NCBI GenBank assembly: GCA_012064415.1
Contig: SSNU01000017.1
Span: 1-38,544, forward strand
Length of the DNA stretch: 38,544 bases
Source of the DNA: Gyrodactylus bullatarudis
Lineage: Eukaryota > Platyhelminthes > Monogenea > Gyrodactylidea > Gyrodactylidae
Direction: 5' to 3'
Shown here: piece by piece, positions 19,925 through 29,939 of the stretch
How positions within the stretch are numbered: position 1 is the stretch's first letter
Layout: each line of letters begins with the position of its first letter
The notes under the pieces: model-generated
The model's database searches: none
What the model was told of the DNA's origin: nothing
Seen by the model: the letters and a program-made list of their open reading frames with translations, nothing else
Program-made: the position numbers and the translations under genes

Positions 19925-19975
19925 GCGATGCCAAGTTCGTGGCATACTCATCAGCTTTTACATGCGAGTTTTACA
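19925..19975 (-). ncRNA. Hammerhead ribozyme motif, family B, broken by deletion
   Basis: On the minus strand GCATGTAAAAG, CTGATGA and GTATGCCACGAA are present, but the sequence then jumps to CTTGGCATCG. Compared with the copy at 38391-38460, about 29 bases carrying the end of GAAA, stem III and the cleavage site are missing. It lies downstream of the minus-strand PLE C-terminus at 20.2 kb, the position expected for its 3' ribozyme. Confidence 0.65.
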
Positions 19976-20199
19976 AACAATTTTTATTCAGAAAGAAAGG
20001 ATCTGGTTGGTCCTTCTTCTTGTTCACCTCCTCTGAGGTGAGTGTGTGCGTGTATCAGTTGACATTAACTGTTTCTGATATTTTTTGTTCATCGTGATGT
20101 ACATGTGATAAGGGATGAGTGAAACTGTGCGTGGGTATACTTGTTTGTGGATTGTGTGAGTTTTTGAATATATTCCTGTGGTCCGACACATTTTTAGAG

Positions 20200-20500
20200 T
20201 TAGTTTTGGGAGAAGTATTTCGTTATTTTCTTTTTATCTTGGTTACCTTTGGCCTGTTTTTTTTTTCTTGGTGTGTTTCTGTTTTGGGGTTGGGAATTGA
20301 TTGTGATATTTTTAGTTTCTTCATTCCTGTGTGTTGTTTTTATTGTTGCTCTGGGGAGGGTTAATGGCTCCTGTACACAGAGGTTAGACTTGGCTATTTC
20401 AATGAACAGAGCTTCGTCTGTCTTGAGAGTTTTAAGTTTTTCCCTGGTTGCTTGTAAAGAATTACAAAGTTTAATTGGGAAGCTTTTTCTTGACATGCTC
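20200..20500 (-). pseudogene. PLE GIY-YIG C-terminus with basic tail and PIP-box-like end
   Basis: The minus-strand frame contains TLKTDEALFIEIAKSNLCV, the C-terminal part of a PLE nuclease, then a 60-residue polar tail ending in QAKGNQDKKKITKYFSQN and a stop at about 20200. KKKITKYF matches the hydrophobic/aromatic pattern of PCNA-interacting peptides (xxxIxxYF). The nuclease core and RT are missing. The sequence upstream (20550-20690) is PLE terminal sequence, so the copy is severely internally deleted. This is the clearest case linking a PIP-like tail in one frame to a PLE protein. Confidence 0.75.
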
Positions 20501-20549
20501 TCAAATGTTCTCTTACTGAAGTAGTCCCAGTGTAAAGATGTTCGTTTAT

Positions 20550-20692
20550 CCTTCAGATTCAGATACATGCCATAAGTAAAAATTGACAAAAATTGATATC
20601 GAACTTTTATTGGTTTTGAAATTTTTCATTTTTGATTGGTTTATTCCCGTTTCTAGGTCTGGTCAGTATTTTTTACATAAAAAAATTATCGA
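20550..20692 (-). repeat. PLE family B terminal (pLTR-like) sequence
   Basis: GATACATGCCATAAGTA, TTGATATCGAACTTTTATTG and TTTGATTGGTTTATTCCCG match the arms of the inverted repeat at 30560-30660 and 30870-30970. The ribozyme core is absent from this copy. Confidence 0.65.
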
Positions 20693-20694
20693 TA

Positions 20695-20965
20695 ATTATT
20701 AGGGCCTCGAAATGTCTTATAAAACATAGTTTATCTGGCAAAAGCCAGTGTTATAAAAACGTCAAAAATGCGGTTTATTTTTGATTTGGATCTCCGGGTT
20801 CAAAGTTATTAAGTCATATTTCGTATAATTTTTTTATTCGGTCATAAAATAATATCTTATTTTTATCAAAATCGATTTTTTCGATCAGATATTGTGATAA
20901 GTTGGGATAAAAAATATTTATCTTGATTTTGATTGGCTATTAGCTGTGTTTACGTATATATCTTA
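20695..20965 (-). repeat. Dispersed repeat R1, copy 2
   Basis: Reverse complement of 185-460. Its outer part is cut by the mariner insertion that starts at 20973. Confidence 0.7.
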
Positions 20966-20972
20966 TTTTTTA

Positions 20973-22223
20973 TTAGGATGTCTCATCTCAATTTACACAT
21001 TTCGATTTACAAATTTTAAATTCCTCTTATTCAGTAATTCAACAATGAAATAAACAAAATAATACATCTTTAAAAGAGAAATAATTTTTGTTTATATCAA
21101 ACCATTCACTTGATATTTTCACACTGTTATAAAGAAATATTCATCTTTTACAATCATGACAATTTTACAAGAATTTATACGGTCATCATTCATAAGGAAA
21201 GAATCCGCGAACAAGGCATATCTACTCGCCATAGAAGCTTTTGGTGATAATTGTATCTCACGTAAAACTGTTTACAATATGTATTCTCGCTTCAAAGAAG
21301 GAAACATGACCTTTACCCGTAAAAAGAGAATCCTACCTCCTCCTGTTCTTCCACTCGCAAGAATAGAAAAGATGTTAAATGAAAACAGTCATTATTCATT
21401 GCGAGAGATGGCTAGACTTAGTGGTTATTCAATGGCCATCATACAACGTACTCTCATCAAGGGTGGATCACTTTGACAAATGGATACCCCATGAGCTGAC
21501 TAATGCACACAAACAGAATAGAGTAGATGTATGCAAACGTCTGCTTAACATACTAAGATATGACAATTTTCTTCCCCGCAATATTACAACAGATGAAAAG
21601 TGGATATTTTATGCTGATAGATCAAGACGTAGATCGTGGACTAAAGCCAATGAGCGCAATAGTCTTCCTCATAAAAATCAGTTTGCAAAGAAGGTTATCT
21701 TGACCATTTTTTGGACATCAAGAGGAGTTGTACAATATGAGTTGTTGCTACAGGGTTCTATTATCAATTCTCAAACTTATTGTGAGTCAGTGGACCGCGC
21801 AGTGACTGCATATAGACAAAAATTTAGAAGACAAAGAAATCTTGTTTTGCAACATGATAATGCAAGACCTCATGTTTCCAGAGAGACGAAACAAAAAATT
21901 TCTGAAATTGGTCTTGAAATTTTAGAGCATCCACCTTATTCTCCAGACTTAGCACCATCAGATTATCATTTGTTCAGATCCTTCCAGCATTTCATATCCA
22001 GAAGAATCTTTAGAAATGATGAGGATGTAAAAAGAGCTATTGAAGAGTATATCGGCTCAAAAACAATAGTTTCTGGGCTAGAGGAATAAATAAACTACGA
22101 GAAAGATGGGAAAAACCATTCAAAGCAATGGAGAGTATTTCTCTTGATGTATTTCTATAATAAAATTTTTATTCAAATATATTTTTCTCTGTAAAATGTG
22201 TAAATTGAGATGAGACATCCTAA
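20973..22223 (+). mobile_element. Mariner-family transposon, nearly complete
   Basis: Identical 30 bp terminal inverted repeats (20973-21002 and 22194-22223) begin TTAGGATGTCTCATC and are flanked by TA on each side, the target duplication of mariner elements. Total length is 1251 bp, typical for the family. The single transposase gene carries one frameshift. The insertion separates repeat R1 copy 2 from the inverted-repeat arm at 22229. Confidence 0.95.
21156..22089 (+). pseudogene. Mariner transposase (DD34D), one frameshift
   Basis: Starts at the ATG of MTILQEFIRS. The N-terminal helix-turn-helix region (ISRKTVYNMYSRFKEGN) and second DNA-binding part (HYSLREMARLSGYSMAIIQR) are in one frame to about 21470. 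A single shift near 21440-21470 moves to the frame with WIPHELT, the first aspartate (TTDEKWIFYAD), the second (LQHDNARPHV) and the third (SPDLAPSDYHLF). The spacing between the second and third is exactly 34 residues, the mariner DD34D signature. The stop is at 22087-22089. All catalytic residues are present, so only the frameshift blocks function. Confidence 0.95.
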
Positions 22224-22228
22224 TACAA

Positions 22229-22287
22229 TGATAACTTCGGTGACTCAGCTCTAAACCAAGGTTACCAAACACCTCGCTGAAATTAAT
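22229..22287 (-). repeat. Inverted repeat flanking the nested region, right arm
   Basis: Reverse complement of 19448-19506. It starts immediately beyond the mariner target site, showing that the mariner inserted into this repeat's edge. Confidence 0.7.
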
Positions 22288-22768
22288 ATTTATTGTCTTC
22301 TTATTCTAATGCATTGACTTATAATAATCTAAAAAGAATAATCAAAAAGATAAGATAACTCTTCGATTACAGTGTGAGGTTAGTTGTCCAATGGGGTTAT
22401 TCGCTGGATCTCTTCAGAATAATACGAATCATCATCATTTATTACGAATTAAAAGCTAATTTTGGGTTGAGATAATATTTTAGTCTCAAATTTCGTCAAT
22501 TTCTCGTTTTGATCACTTGATATTTTTCTAGTTAAAAAATATTGAGCAAGTTAAAGTTGTAATTTATAAATCTATAAATGAACCTTTGAAAATGAGGTGC
22601 ATAACCAGCTTATCAATTACTAGCTATCATTTTGGGGCAGATGTCTGTAAAATAATCTAACAATTTATTTATCTGAAGAGTGGAATCTAGTGTATAACTT
22701 TATGCGTCCCTACTGATTACGCATTTTGTATATCTCTGTTTGAAATCGATAATTGAACTATGAATTAC

Positions 22769-23020
22769 TTTCGAAAAATAGTTTTAGGTTTTGTGCTAAA
22801 TCGAAATGAGAGCTTCGTCCAATTATTTCTATATCATGTTTTCCTTCATCAATTTTAACGTTAAAGATTTCAATCTTATCCTTTCCGTCCATTATAACTC
22901 CAGATTCAGACAAATCTAGGTCATATGATTTGTTATTTTCATCTTTGATGGTGAATATAGTTTCATTTGTAGAATAGTATCTAAAAGGTATTTCAGTGTT
23001 TTTGAACTTGAAAGTAGTAC
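22769..23020 (-). CDS. Candidate internal exon A of an unrecognised host gene
   Basis: A minus-strand open segment of 252 nt (84 codons) lies between an acceptor (TTATTATTCATAG| at 23021) and a weaker donor (|GTAATT at 22768), phase 1 at both ends. The peptide begins GTTFKFKNTEIPFRYYSTNE and includes TIKDENNKSYDLDLSESGV and DEGKHDIEIIGRSSHFDL. It looks like a beta-sandwich type module, but I cannot name it. It would be the most 5' of the four candidate exons. Confidence 0.5.
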
Positions 23021-23484
23021 CTATGAATAATAAATCAAATATCATTATTGTACAGGCAAAAGCTCTGTGTATTATAGCTCAGAAAGCACGAATTTTAAGG
23101 AAAAACTTTTATTTTGAAGACAACTATTAAATCTTTGTTTTATCAAATGATAGTGTAACTTTCTGATCAAGCACATTCTTTCATTAAAAGTTAGAAGTCA
23201 AGATCAATTTGCATACTTTTACCATTAAAAAAAATTGAAAATAGTTAAGAAAAAAATACAGGAGAGATTGAGCACGGTAATGATTTCAATTTACTTCTCG
23301 TCTTCTTACCTAAGTCCCAATATGATCTTCATAAAAATCTATCAAAGAGACATAAGGAAATACTACAGCAATGCATATTTATTGAGTTATTTGGAATAAT
23401 AAGATGACCAAGAAATTTTGATGAAAAATGGTGTTGCATTTCGTTGGTCAAAAAATCTGAATAAAAATCTGTGATTTCAATGGG
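23021..23484. other. AT-rich stretch without recognised feature
   Basis: No reading frame with a recognisable motif. The end of this stretch leads into tail 2. Confidence 0.4.
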
Positions 23485-23682
23485 TTGTTAACGGAATATA
23501 TCGAATGTTTCCAATACCATAACAAGAGTTTTGGAGTTTTGCATTCATTGAAAATTTGCAAACAACTAATTAAATTAATGAACCGAAAGGATTCAAACAT
23601 TTTTGCTAATCAGAAAAGAGAGAAAAAACGGAAACGATTAAGTGATCAATTATCGTTGGACGAGTTTGTGAAAAGAAGATAA
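23485..23682 (+). pseudogene. Detached basic C-terminal tail with PIP-box-like end (tail 2)
   Basis: A plus-strand frame without a proper start ends in KREKKRKRLSDQLSLDEFVK followed by RR and a stop at 23680-23682. The basic block, the serine, and the QxxLDEFV core parallel the endings at 3.25 kb and 36.6-36.9 kb. A family A hammerhead begins 122 bases downstream, the same spacing as for tail 1. I infer the C-terminus of a PLE copy lying in tandem before the PLE remnant at 24.7 kb. The N-terminal two thirds of the frame are not recognised. Confidence 0.5.
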
Positions 23683-23803
23683 TTATAATTAGAAATGATT
23701 TATCAATTAGCCTTGGTGACAAATTTTAACTCATTAACTCATTTTAACTCAATGAGATTATAAACAATCAGAGGAACTTGTACATTTTCTCTATAAATAT
23801 CAA

Positions 23804-23856
23804 GCCGGTGTAATAGTCTGACGAGATCCGGTGAAATGTAAGCTTTATCACTAATT
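23804..23856 (+). ncRNA. Hammerhead ribozyme motif, family A, intact core
   Basis: Order: CCGG, stem I strand ending UAGU, CUGACGA (23818-23824; the variable seventh core position is C here), linker GAUCCGGU, GAAA (23833-23836), stem III, C17 at 23849, then ACUA pairing with UAGU (four pairs). Predicted cleavage follows C23849. It stands between tail 2 and the PLE remnant at 24.7 kb. Confidence 0.75.
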
Positions 23857-24710
23857 ATTCACTTGACTTCAAATTCCTCTAGATGATTCCTTCATCGCCA
23901 CCAAATAATTAAATTAAAATACGGTAGCTATAAAAATATCAGTAAATTTCTTCTAATAGTAAAAGTAGCCAAAATGATCTGGATTCCTATAAACATTTTC
24001 TAGCTGTTGATAAAAAAATGAGATTTTTGTAAAAGACATAAATACTCAATATATAGTTGTCTTCACAATTGAAGTTTATCCTTTAAAATCTTGTTTTCTC
24101 AGCTGAAAAGATAAAAAGACACACAATGCGATCAATGAAAATTTTTTAAAATTTCTCTCTATCATGGAACCGATTGAAATTGGGAAGAATCCAAAACTGA
24201 TCTAAGAAGCTCAGAAGAGGTTAAAGTCTTTCAAAACTCGCTTAAACTTTCGCTGGAATAAACAAAGTAATAAATGAAAATATCATGGAAACTTTTAGAA
24301 AAAAGAGGGTATACGACGAATTTAACTCAAAAACCAATGTTTGTAAAATTCAGCATTGCCTAAAAAAGTAATGTAAAATTATTACAAGGAAATTCTTAGT
24401 GTAAATTCTGACAATTATTTCGCAGGACGCAATTGGTCAGCAGATAAATTAATGAAGCAACTAATTCTGAATAAATTCAATTCAAATGGAATCCTTTAAG
24501 GATAGAAATCTCACAAAATCAACTCGTATAGTCGGTGTCGGTAGTATATTGGCCTTGGGAAGTATCATGAATAATAGGATTGGCATTTTTCTTATTTTGA
24601 AAGATAAGCTGAATTCAATTTCATATCAGAATCAGTTGACTTATTTCAGCGTATTATGTCATCGATCTGAGTTAATTTCAAGTAAGGAATAAAATTTCAT
24701 AAAAGTTGAT
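23857..24710. other. Probable PLE 5' region, decayed
   Basis: Lies between a family A ribozyme and the RT remnant, where the PLE leader and N-terminus should be. A 68-codon frame at 24486-24692 (MESFKDRNLTKSTRI) has no recognisable motif. Otherwise AT-rich with many stops. Confidence 0.35.
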
Positions 24711-25640
24711 AAAATGGAAAACTTCAATAACGAGTCCGACATCCCCTCAGACCAATAATGGATATGAGCCATGCTCCCACTAGTAAACATGAAAAATGGC
24801 TAGCAAAAATACTGGAACCAATGAGAGTAGATTTGTGTCAACATTCTCTAGCTGATACATTTGATTTCGTGAAAAAATCAAAAATGCTGACGTAAATGGT
24901 AAGACCCTTTTGTCCTTTGATGTTGTTCCGCTGTTCACAAACGTACCATTAGATGAGACAATCCAGTTTGTTACGAACTATGTTAAGGAGTACCAGACCA
25001 AATTCAATGCAACTTGTATGCATCTTCTTGTCAAATGAGTATTCAATCGAGCTCATAAACGACGAACTCGCGAAACTTAATCACCAAGGAACAAGCACGA
25101 AGAGACGAAAGACAGACATGCTATGCTCACTCTGCCCTTCATAGGAGATCAAGCAATCACAGCATTGCAGAAGAAGATAAACAATGCTGTAAATAATTTA
25201 TATACTTTCATGATCTTATTTCTTTCAGTTTTGTTCAATCAAGTTAGAGAATAGAATAATACAAGAGTTTGACCTATGATAATAAAATAAGTTGTTTTTT
25301 GATAAGCTTGTCGTGCCACTGAAGAAGGCATGTGAAGAAAATCACCGTCGAAACCTTTGGATGACCATGGCTAAGAATTCTAATATCGATCTAAGTTTTA
25401 ATACATTTTATTATAAAAATAAGCAATGCTTCCACTGAAGCCTACGCAAATACTCATATTAGTTTCGTTTACAAAACTAATAAAATGCTTAGGAACTAGA
25501 AAATTCAACGCCAATGTTTCCTCTAAAAGCTTATCTAATCAATATGGAAAAAACTAATCTCCGTGTACAGAAGAATTAAGTTAAGCCAATGAACCTCCCA
25601 AAACCAAAGCCACATTCATAATCATCCTCCCAACCCCCTT
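24711..25640 (+). pseudogene. Penelope-like element remnant, RT start and nuclease end
   Basis: The plus-strand frames show SDIPSDQ..PIMDMSHA, LAKILEPMRVDLCQHSLADT and LSFDVVPLFTNVPLDETIQF, closely parallel to RT motif A of the PLE at 1.0-2.7 kb. The frame then breaks off near 25005, so motif B and the YxDD are gone. The linker LPFIGDQAITALQKKINNAV follows at about 25130-25190, then TEAYANTHISFVYKTNKM at about 25430, and finally a C-terminus like KPMNLPKPKPHS at about 25580-25620. The nuclease catalytic part is deleted. Family A ribozymes lie on both sides (23804 and 25892) in the same orientation, as in PLEs with terminal pLTR copies. Confidence 0.85.
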
Positions 25641-25891
25641 AAGGAAAAGAATGAGAGCAGAAGTGGAAGTTAACAGACTTCTATCCTCCTACACAATGAG
25701 GTGTAAATTTAATTTCAAAATAATTAGCTAACTGAATATTCCAAAAAAACCATCAACTATCAATGTACTTTAAATCTTAGTTTTAATTATAAGTATCGTT
25801 TTGCATATTAATGAAAAAACCCTAGAGTGAATATCAGCTATTGGTCAGACTATACTGTGCTATATTTTTCCTGTATGTATATTTATCAAAA

Positions 25892-25945
25892 GTCGGTGTA
25901 AGGTCTGAAGAGAGCCGACGAAAATAAAAGCTTTTATTCACCTCA
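25892..25945 (+). ncRNA. Hammerhead ribozyme motif, family A, intact core, best copy
   Basis: Order: GUCGG, stem I strand AGGU, CUGAAGA (25905-25911), linker GAGCCGAC, GAAA (25920-25923), a long perfect stem III hairpin (AAUAAA/UUUAUU with loop AGCU), C17 at 25939, then ACCU. AGGU/ACCU gives four pairs and differs at compensating positions from AGU/ACU in the other family A copies. GUCGG is fully complementary to CCGAC in the linker. Predicted cleavage follows C25939. Confidence 0.8.
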
Positions 25946-26588
25946 AAAACTCTCGTCTTTCTATCCAGCATGACTGATGGTCAGCAACCTCAGAATATCT
26001 TTCAGGAAATAAGGCAGCTAATGTCCCGCAGTGAATTTTTTAAATTTGAGGAAAATTCTAATAATTTTTTTTATTGATCGAATAGTTAAACTTTTTCTCC
26101 GTCGCATGATATGTGTATTATCTTTCTAGTATATATTATAGCTGAGAAAACTAGATTATTGAGTGTATACATTTTTATGTCAACTACTATTCATGCCTAT
26201 GCGGTTATTTTACTATAAATGAGTCATTATATCAAGAACTTTATAAGAAATAGGGTATTTCGAAAAACTCACGTTGAACACTTAAAATTCATGAATTCAT
26301 TAGCGATAAAATGAAAAAAACAATGATGAAATCAAATTATTAGTAAAATATTATGTACGGTTTATTTTATCTTTAAAACTGCTCATTTTGTAACTATTTA
26401 AGATATTACCAATTTTATATCCATAATGTTTTTATGTTTGATATGTTGATAGTGACGTTGTCTATGTATGTACACTTCGTTCCTAATAAAACCTTCAAGA
26501 CCGATTTGAACATAGTTTAGTATCTTCCTTCGCATGTTGTCAGACCAATAAGAAATAAAGAGGAGGGGGGACAGATTCAAATTTATTC
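25946..26588. other. AT-rich stretch without recognised feature
   Basis: No motif-bearing frame. A minus-strand frame at 26398-26580 shows nothing recognisable. Confidence 0.4.
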
Positions 26589-26977
26589 CTCATTGACAGG
26601 GCACCAAAAAAGAATATTTAGCATATTTTTTCTATAGATAGCTTAGCTCGCGTAGAACAAATAAAGTTGTTCGAAATTGCTCTGAGACCCCAGGGTCCGG
26701 AGATAAAAATGAATATTTTAGCATATTTTTATGAAAAAAGAATATTTATGCTAAAAGGAATAAAAAGAGAATATTCAAAAATATTTTGATTTTGATAAAC
26801 AATCCTTTTTTGTACAATTTTTTAAACCTTATATTCATGTGATACCTGTTACCAAGCTGGAAAAATTTCACAATCAATCCCTTATTATCTAATTTTTTGA
26901 TAATCTTAGTAACAAATGAAAAGGCTTTTCAATTTTTCGATAAATAATTTTTAAAAAAGTTCTAATATTCCTTGTAT

Positions 26978-27045
26978 TTCATTGGTTAATTTCATGGTCA
27001 ATGTATAGATTGGTCAAAAGATTCTTCCCGTATAATATATAATGT
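26978..27045 (+). promoter_or_regulatory. Candidate promoter of the hAT transposase gene
   Basis: Two inverted CCAAT boxes (ATTGG at 26981 and 27009) precede a TATA-like TATAATATATAATG at 27031, 41-55 bases before the ATG at 27086. Position and order fit a compact transposon promoter. Confidence 0.45.
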
Positions 27046-27085
27046 CGATAGGTAATTATTAAATTTTGAAAAATACTATTGTAAA

Positions 27086-28423
27086 ATGTTTGTGTCAAAA
27101 TATTGCTCCTTGTTCCCAGATGAATTGAGAATGACTGAAAAAATGCAACTGGAATGTAAATGCTGCAAGAAAATTCTGTTTTGTAAGAAATCTTCAATAT
27201 TACAGCATCTTAAAACCGACAAGCACAGAGCTAATAAGGCGAGCAAGTTGATTCAGCAGGAATTACCGACAGCTAAAATTAATTGGGACGAAGAGTTTGC
27301 AAAAGCCTTCATTGGCTCAAATATTCCGCTACATAAAATGAGAATGCCTGCTATGAAAAATTTCTTAAAACAACTTCCTATCAAAATAGGTTCTAGTGAG
27401 ACTTGTAGAAGCTACCTTGATAAAATTTATCACGAAAATATAAATCGCATCAAAGAAATTGTTTCAGACCAAAATATTTTTATTACTATGGATGAAGCAG
27501 AGTTCAGTGGAAAAAGGATTTTAAATACTTTGGTTGGAACTTTAAAAAATCCAGAAATTTCATATTTATATGATTGTGAATTCGTTGAAGCTGAACTGGA
27601 TTCATCGTTGATTACAAGAATGGTGAACAAAACTCTAAATTCGTTAAACGTGGATTACTCCAAGTTCAATTTATTCATTTCAGACGCGGCCTCTTATATG
27701 AGAAAAGCTGTTAAGACTCTTAAGGAAATTTATCCCAGTATGTATCATGTTACCTGTTTTGCCCATTTATTACACAATTGTTGTATGCGAATCAGGAATT
27801 ACTACCCAAATGTTGATAAAATTATTAGTTCAATAAAATTTCTATGCTTAAAAAATAGAACAAGGAGAAATAAGTTTTTATCGATCGGATTACCTCCTTC
27901 GCCTGTTGTAACTAGATGGGGAACTTGGTTGGAAGGTGCCATGTACTATGCAGAAAAATTCATTCAAGTCAAGAAAATAGTTAATGAATTTGAAGGAGAA
28001 GGAACACTTTTGAAGAAGGCCAAAAAAGCTATCAATAAAAGAGGTGTTTCTAATGAACTAACTCAAATATTTTGTTGCTACAGAAGTTTAATGCCGATTT
28101 TAAAGGAAATTCAAAACAGCAATTCCAGAATATCAGTATATTACCAAAAGATTTCTGAGTTAAGTTTCGGAGCTGATCCTGCATGTGTCGGAGATTACTT
28201 GAAAGCTAGAATGGAAAAAAATGACGCATCTGGTATAATTAAAGCCAATAATGAAAATGTAAATCCAAATACCCATGCCTTGTTGATGGATTGCCAATGT
28301 ACAAGTGCTGATGTTGAAAGAAGTTTTTCTCAGCTTAAATATGTTTTAACAGAAAACCGTATTTTTAAAAAAGATAACATAAAAAAATATGCATTGATTT
28401 ATTCTCTTTCTGATAAAATTTAA
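27086..28423 (+). CDS. hAT-family transposase
   Basis: An intact 445-residue transposase that would cut and rejoin the element's ends. The N-terminus has a BED-like zinc finger (residues about 24-47: CKCCKK..HLKTDKH), similar in style to CGGBP1-like proteins. The RNase H-like core shows the first aspartate in FITMDEAEF (about 133), the second in LFISDAASYM (about 200), the C/H pair in TCFAHLLHNCC, the conserved tryptophans in VTRWGTWLEG, and the glutamate-containing dimerisation motif SADVERSFSQLKYVLTENR near the C-terminus (about 411-430). An alternative start is MTEKMQ at residue 16. It is shorter than many hAT transposases (about 600 residues) but keeps the main motifs. No frameshift or internal stop. 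Confidence 0.95.
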   Translation: MFVSKYCSLFPDELRMTEKMQLECKCCKKILFCKKSSILQHLKTDKHRANKASKLIQQELPTAKINWDEEFAKAFIGSNIPLHKMRMPAMKNFLKQLPIKIGSSETCRSYLDKIYHENINRIKEIVSDQNIFITMDEAEFSGKRILNTLVGTLKNPEISYLYDCEFVEAELDSSLITRMVNKTLNSLNVDYSKFNLFISDAASYMRKAVKTLKEIYPSMYHVTCFAHLLHNCCMRIRNYYPNVDKIISSIKFLCLKNRTRRNKFLSIGLPPSPVVTRWGTWLEGAMYYAEKFIQVKKIVNEFEGEGTLLKKAKKAINKRGVSNELTQIFCCYRSLMPILKEIQNSNSRISVYYQKISELSFGADPACVGDYLKARMEKNDASGIIKANNENVNPNTHALLMDCQCTSADVERSFSQLKYVLTENRIFKKDNIKKYALIYSLSDKI

Positions 28424-28789
28424 ATATTTATTTTAATAAACTACTTTTGAGTAATTGTTTTTTTCATTTTACTTCAGAATAATTTTAGAATATTTTTCTT
28501 CAAAAACGAATATTTTTAGCATATAGAAAAGAATAAAATTGAGAATATATTCTTAAACATTTAGCATATTTTTTGGTGCCCTGCTCATTGATGACTGACT
28601 ATTCTGCATAAGAAGTTATTATTAACAAATATTAATTTCATTGTTTTATGATTCTTTGAAAAGATCGCTAAAATATCTCAAAGCTAAAAAATCTTGAGGA
28701 ATTTTTCATGTTTGGAACATCTTATCACTGAAATTTTCTTCTTTGATGATAATCAAATGATGATAATCAACTACCTTCTAATAATCTAC

Positions 28790-29922
28790 CTCCATTTCTT
28801 GTTGCCGACAGGCCTTTGCCCAAGGACGTCTTCAAGTCGATAAAGCCGTTTCAATACGGAGAAATGCATCCAAGTTTTGACGACTGTTACAAGAGGTACA
28901 AGTCAGTGTTTATACATGAATTACTACTACATCCTGCGAGATAAAGGATTCTGTTTTCGTTCATGCCCGATGAAGTTCTCAACGTTATATATGCCGAGAA
29001 TCCTAACCTCCCTGATTCAAATGATTTTGAAGAAGTCATCAAGTATCTATCAAAAACTTTTTGAGACAGGAAGTCAGTGTTTCGCTACCGCTACGAGTTT
29101 AATCTACTAGCCCAAAGAGCGGATGAGACGCACCTGCAATTCGTCGACCGTATTCGTGTAGTGTCAAACAAGATGAAAGTGAGGAGTATTCACTAGACCA
29201 AATTCGCCTAACAAGATACATTGCAGGCATTGATACTTCCACCCATCCGGAGTTACAGTCCACATTGATTGCCAGTTATACAAAATACGATAAGTTCACT
29301 CTTGAAGATGCCGTTCCAGAAACTACCTCCTTCTTGGATGCGTATGCTAATCAATCAGTATTGGCCAAACGATCCAATCGTGTGTCTGCCATATCAAGAT
29401 TAAACCACCTCCGTTCACTGATCCACCTGCGAACATTCGAAGAAATAACTATCGACCTGCCACCAACGCTTTTCCAAAGTCACCTCCTGCTACTCCTGAG
29501 AAACGTAAATTCCCCTCAGGACACCTTGCTGAACTCGAACAACCGTGTTTATCCCGACTTCTACCTGCTTCATCGGAGGAGGTTGTCATTGCTGCTATAA
29601 CGAACGAAAATTACTCCTCTTTTGACAACCTACCCTTGCAATCAAACGAAATAGCCGCAGCTACTGAGTTTGATGACCTACTTCAGGCAGTTGTGGAAGC
29701 TCTGCAAAAGGATTGACCAAATCCCAGAAACAAAGCTCTGGATACCTACTACCACCGCCAATATTCTCTCTCTATTTTAGGAGGCTGTTTGATGCTGCAG
29801 GATAGAGTGGTCATTCCAGCAAAATTACGACCTCGAGTTTTACTAGAACTACATCGAGGTCACCCCGGTGCTAACCGAATGAAAAACTCTGAAGTGATAT
29901 ATTTTAGATTATCTGCTTTGTA
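28790..29922 (+). pseudogene. Ty3/Gypsy retrotransposon remnant, gag joined to integrase N-terminus
   Basis: From about 28810 broken frames give a Gypsy gag protein: LPKDVFKSIKPFQYGEMHPS, VIYAENPNLPDSNDFEEVI, SVFRYRYEFNLLAQRADETH and RLTRYIAGIDTSTHPELQ. The frame 29265-29600 covers the next part. From about 29590 the sequence changes to the segment before the integrase (LQAVVEALQKD) and the integrase zinc-binding start (VVIPAKLRPRVLLELHRGHP, then GANRMK). Protease, RT, RNase H and the integrase catalytic core are missing, so gag and pol ends have been joined by a large deletion. It stops abruptly near 29922. No LTRs were seen. Confidence 0.85.
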
Positions 29923-29939
29923 ACAGACCAGTCTGATTA

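Larger units (their letters stand above)
26597..28583 (+). mobile_element. hAT-family transposon, complete
   Basis: Terminal inverted repeats begin CAGGGCACCAAAAAA at both ends, and the flanking 8 bp CTCATTGA is perfectly duplicated (26589-26596 and 28584-28591), the hAT hallmark. The 1987 bp element encloses one uninterrupted transposase gene. A subterminal motif, GAATATTT(T)AGCATATTTT and variants, recurs several times inside each end (for example near 26611, 26711, 26741, 28500 and 28545) and is a candidate transposase binding site. Intact gene, ends and duplication suggest recent, possibly ongoing, activity. Confidence 0.96.

Noticed and set aside
20119..20524. Hydrophobic plus-strand frames resembling membrane proteins
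   Set aside because: They are antisense to the PLE C-terminal tail; their hydrophobicity comes from reading Lys/Asn codons backwards.
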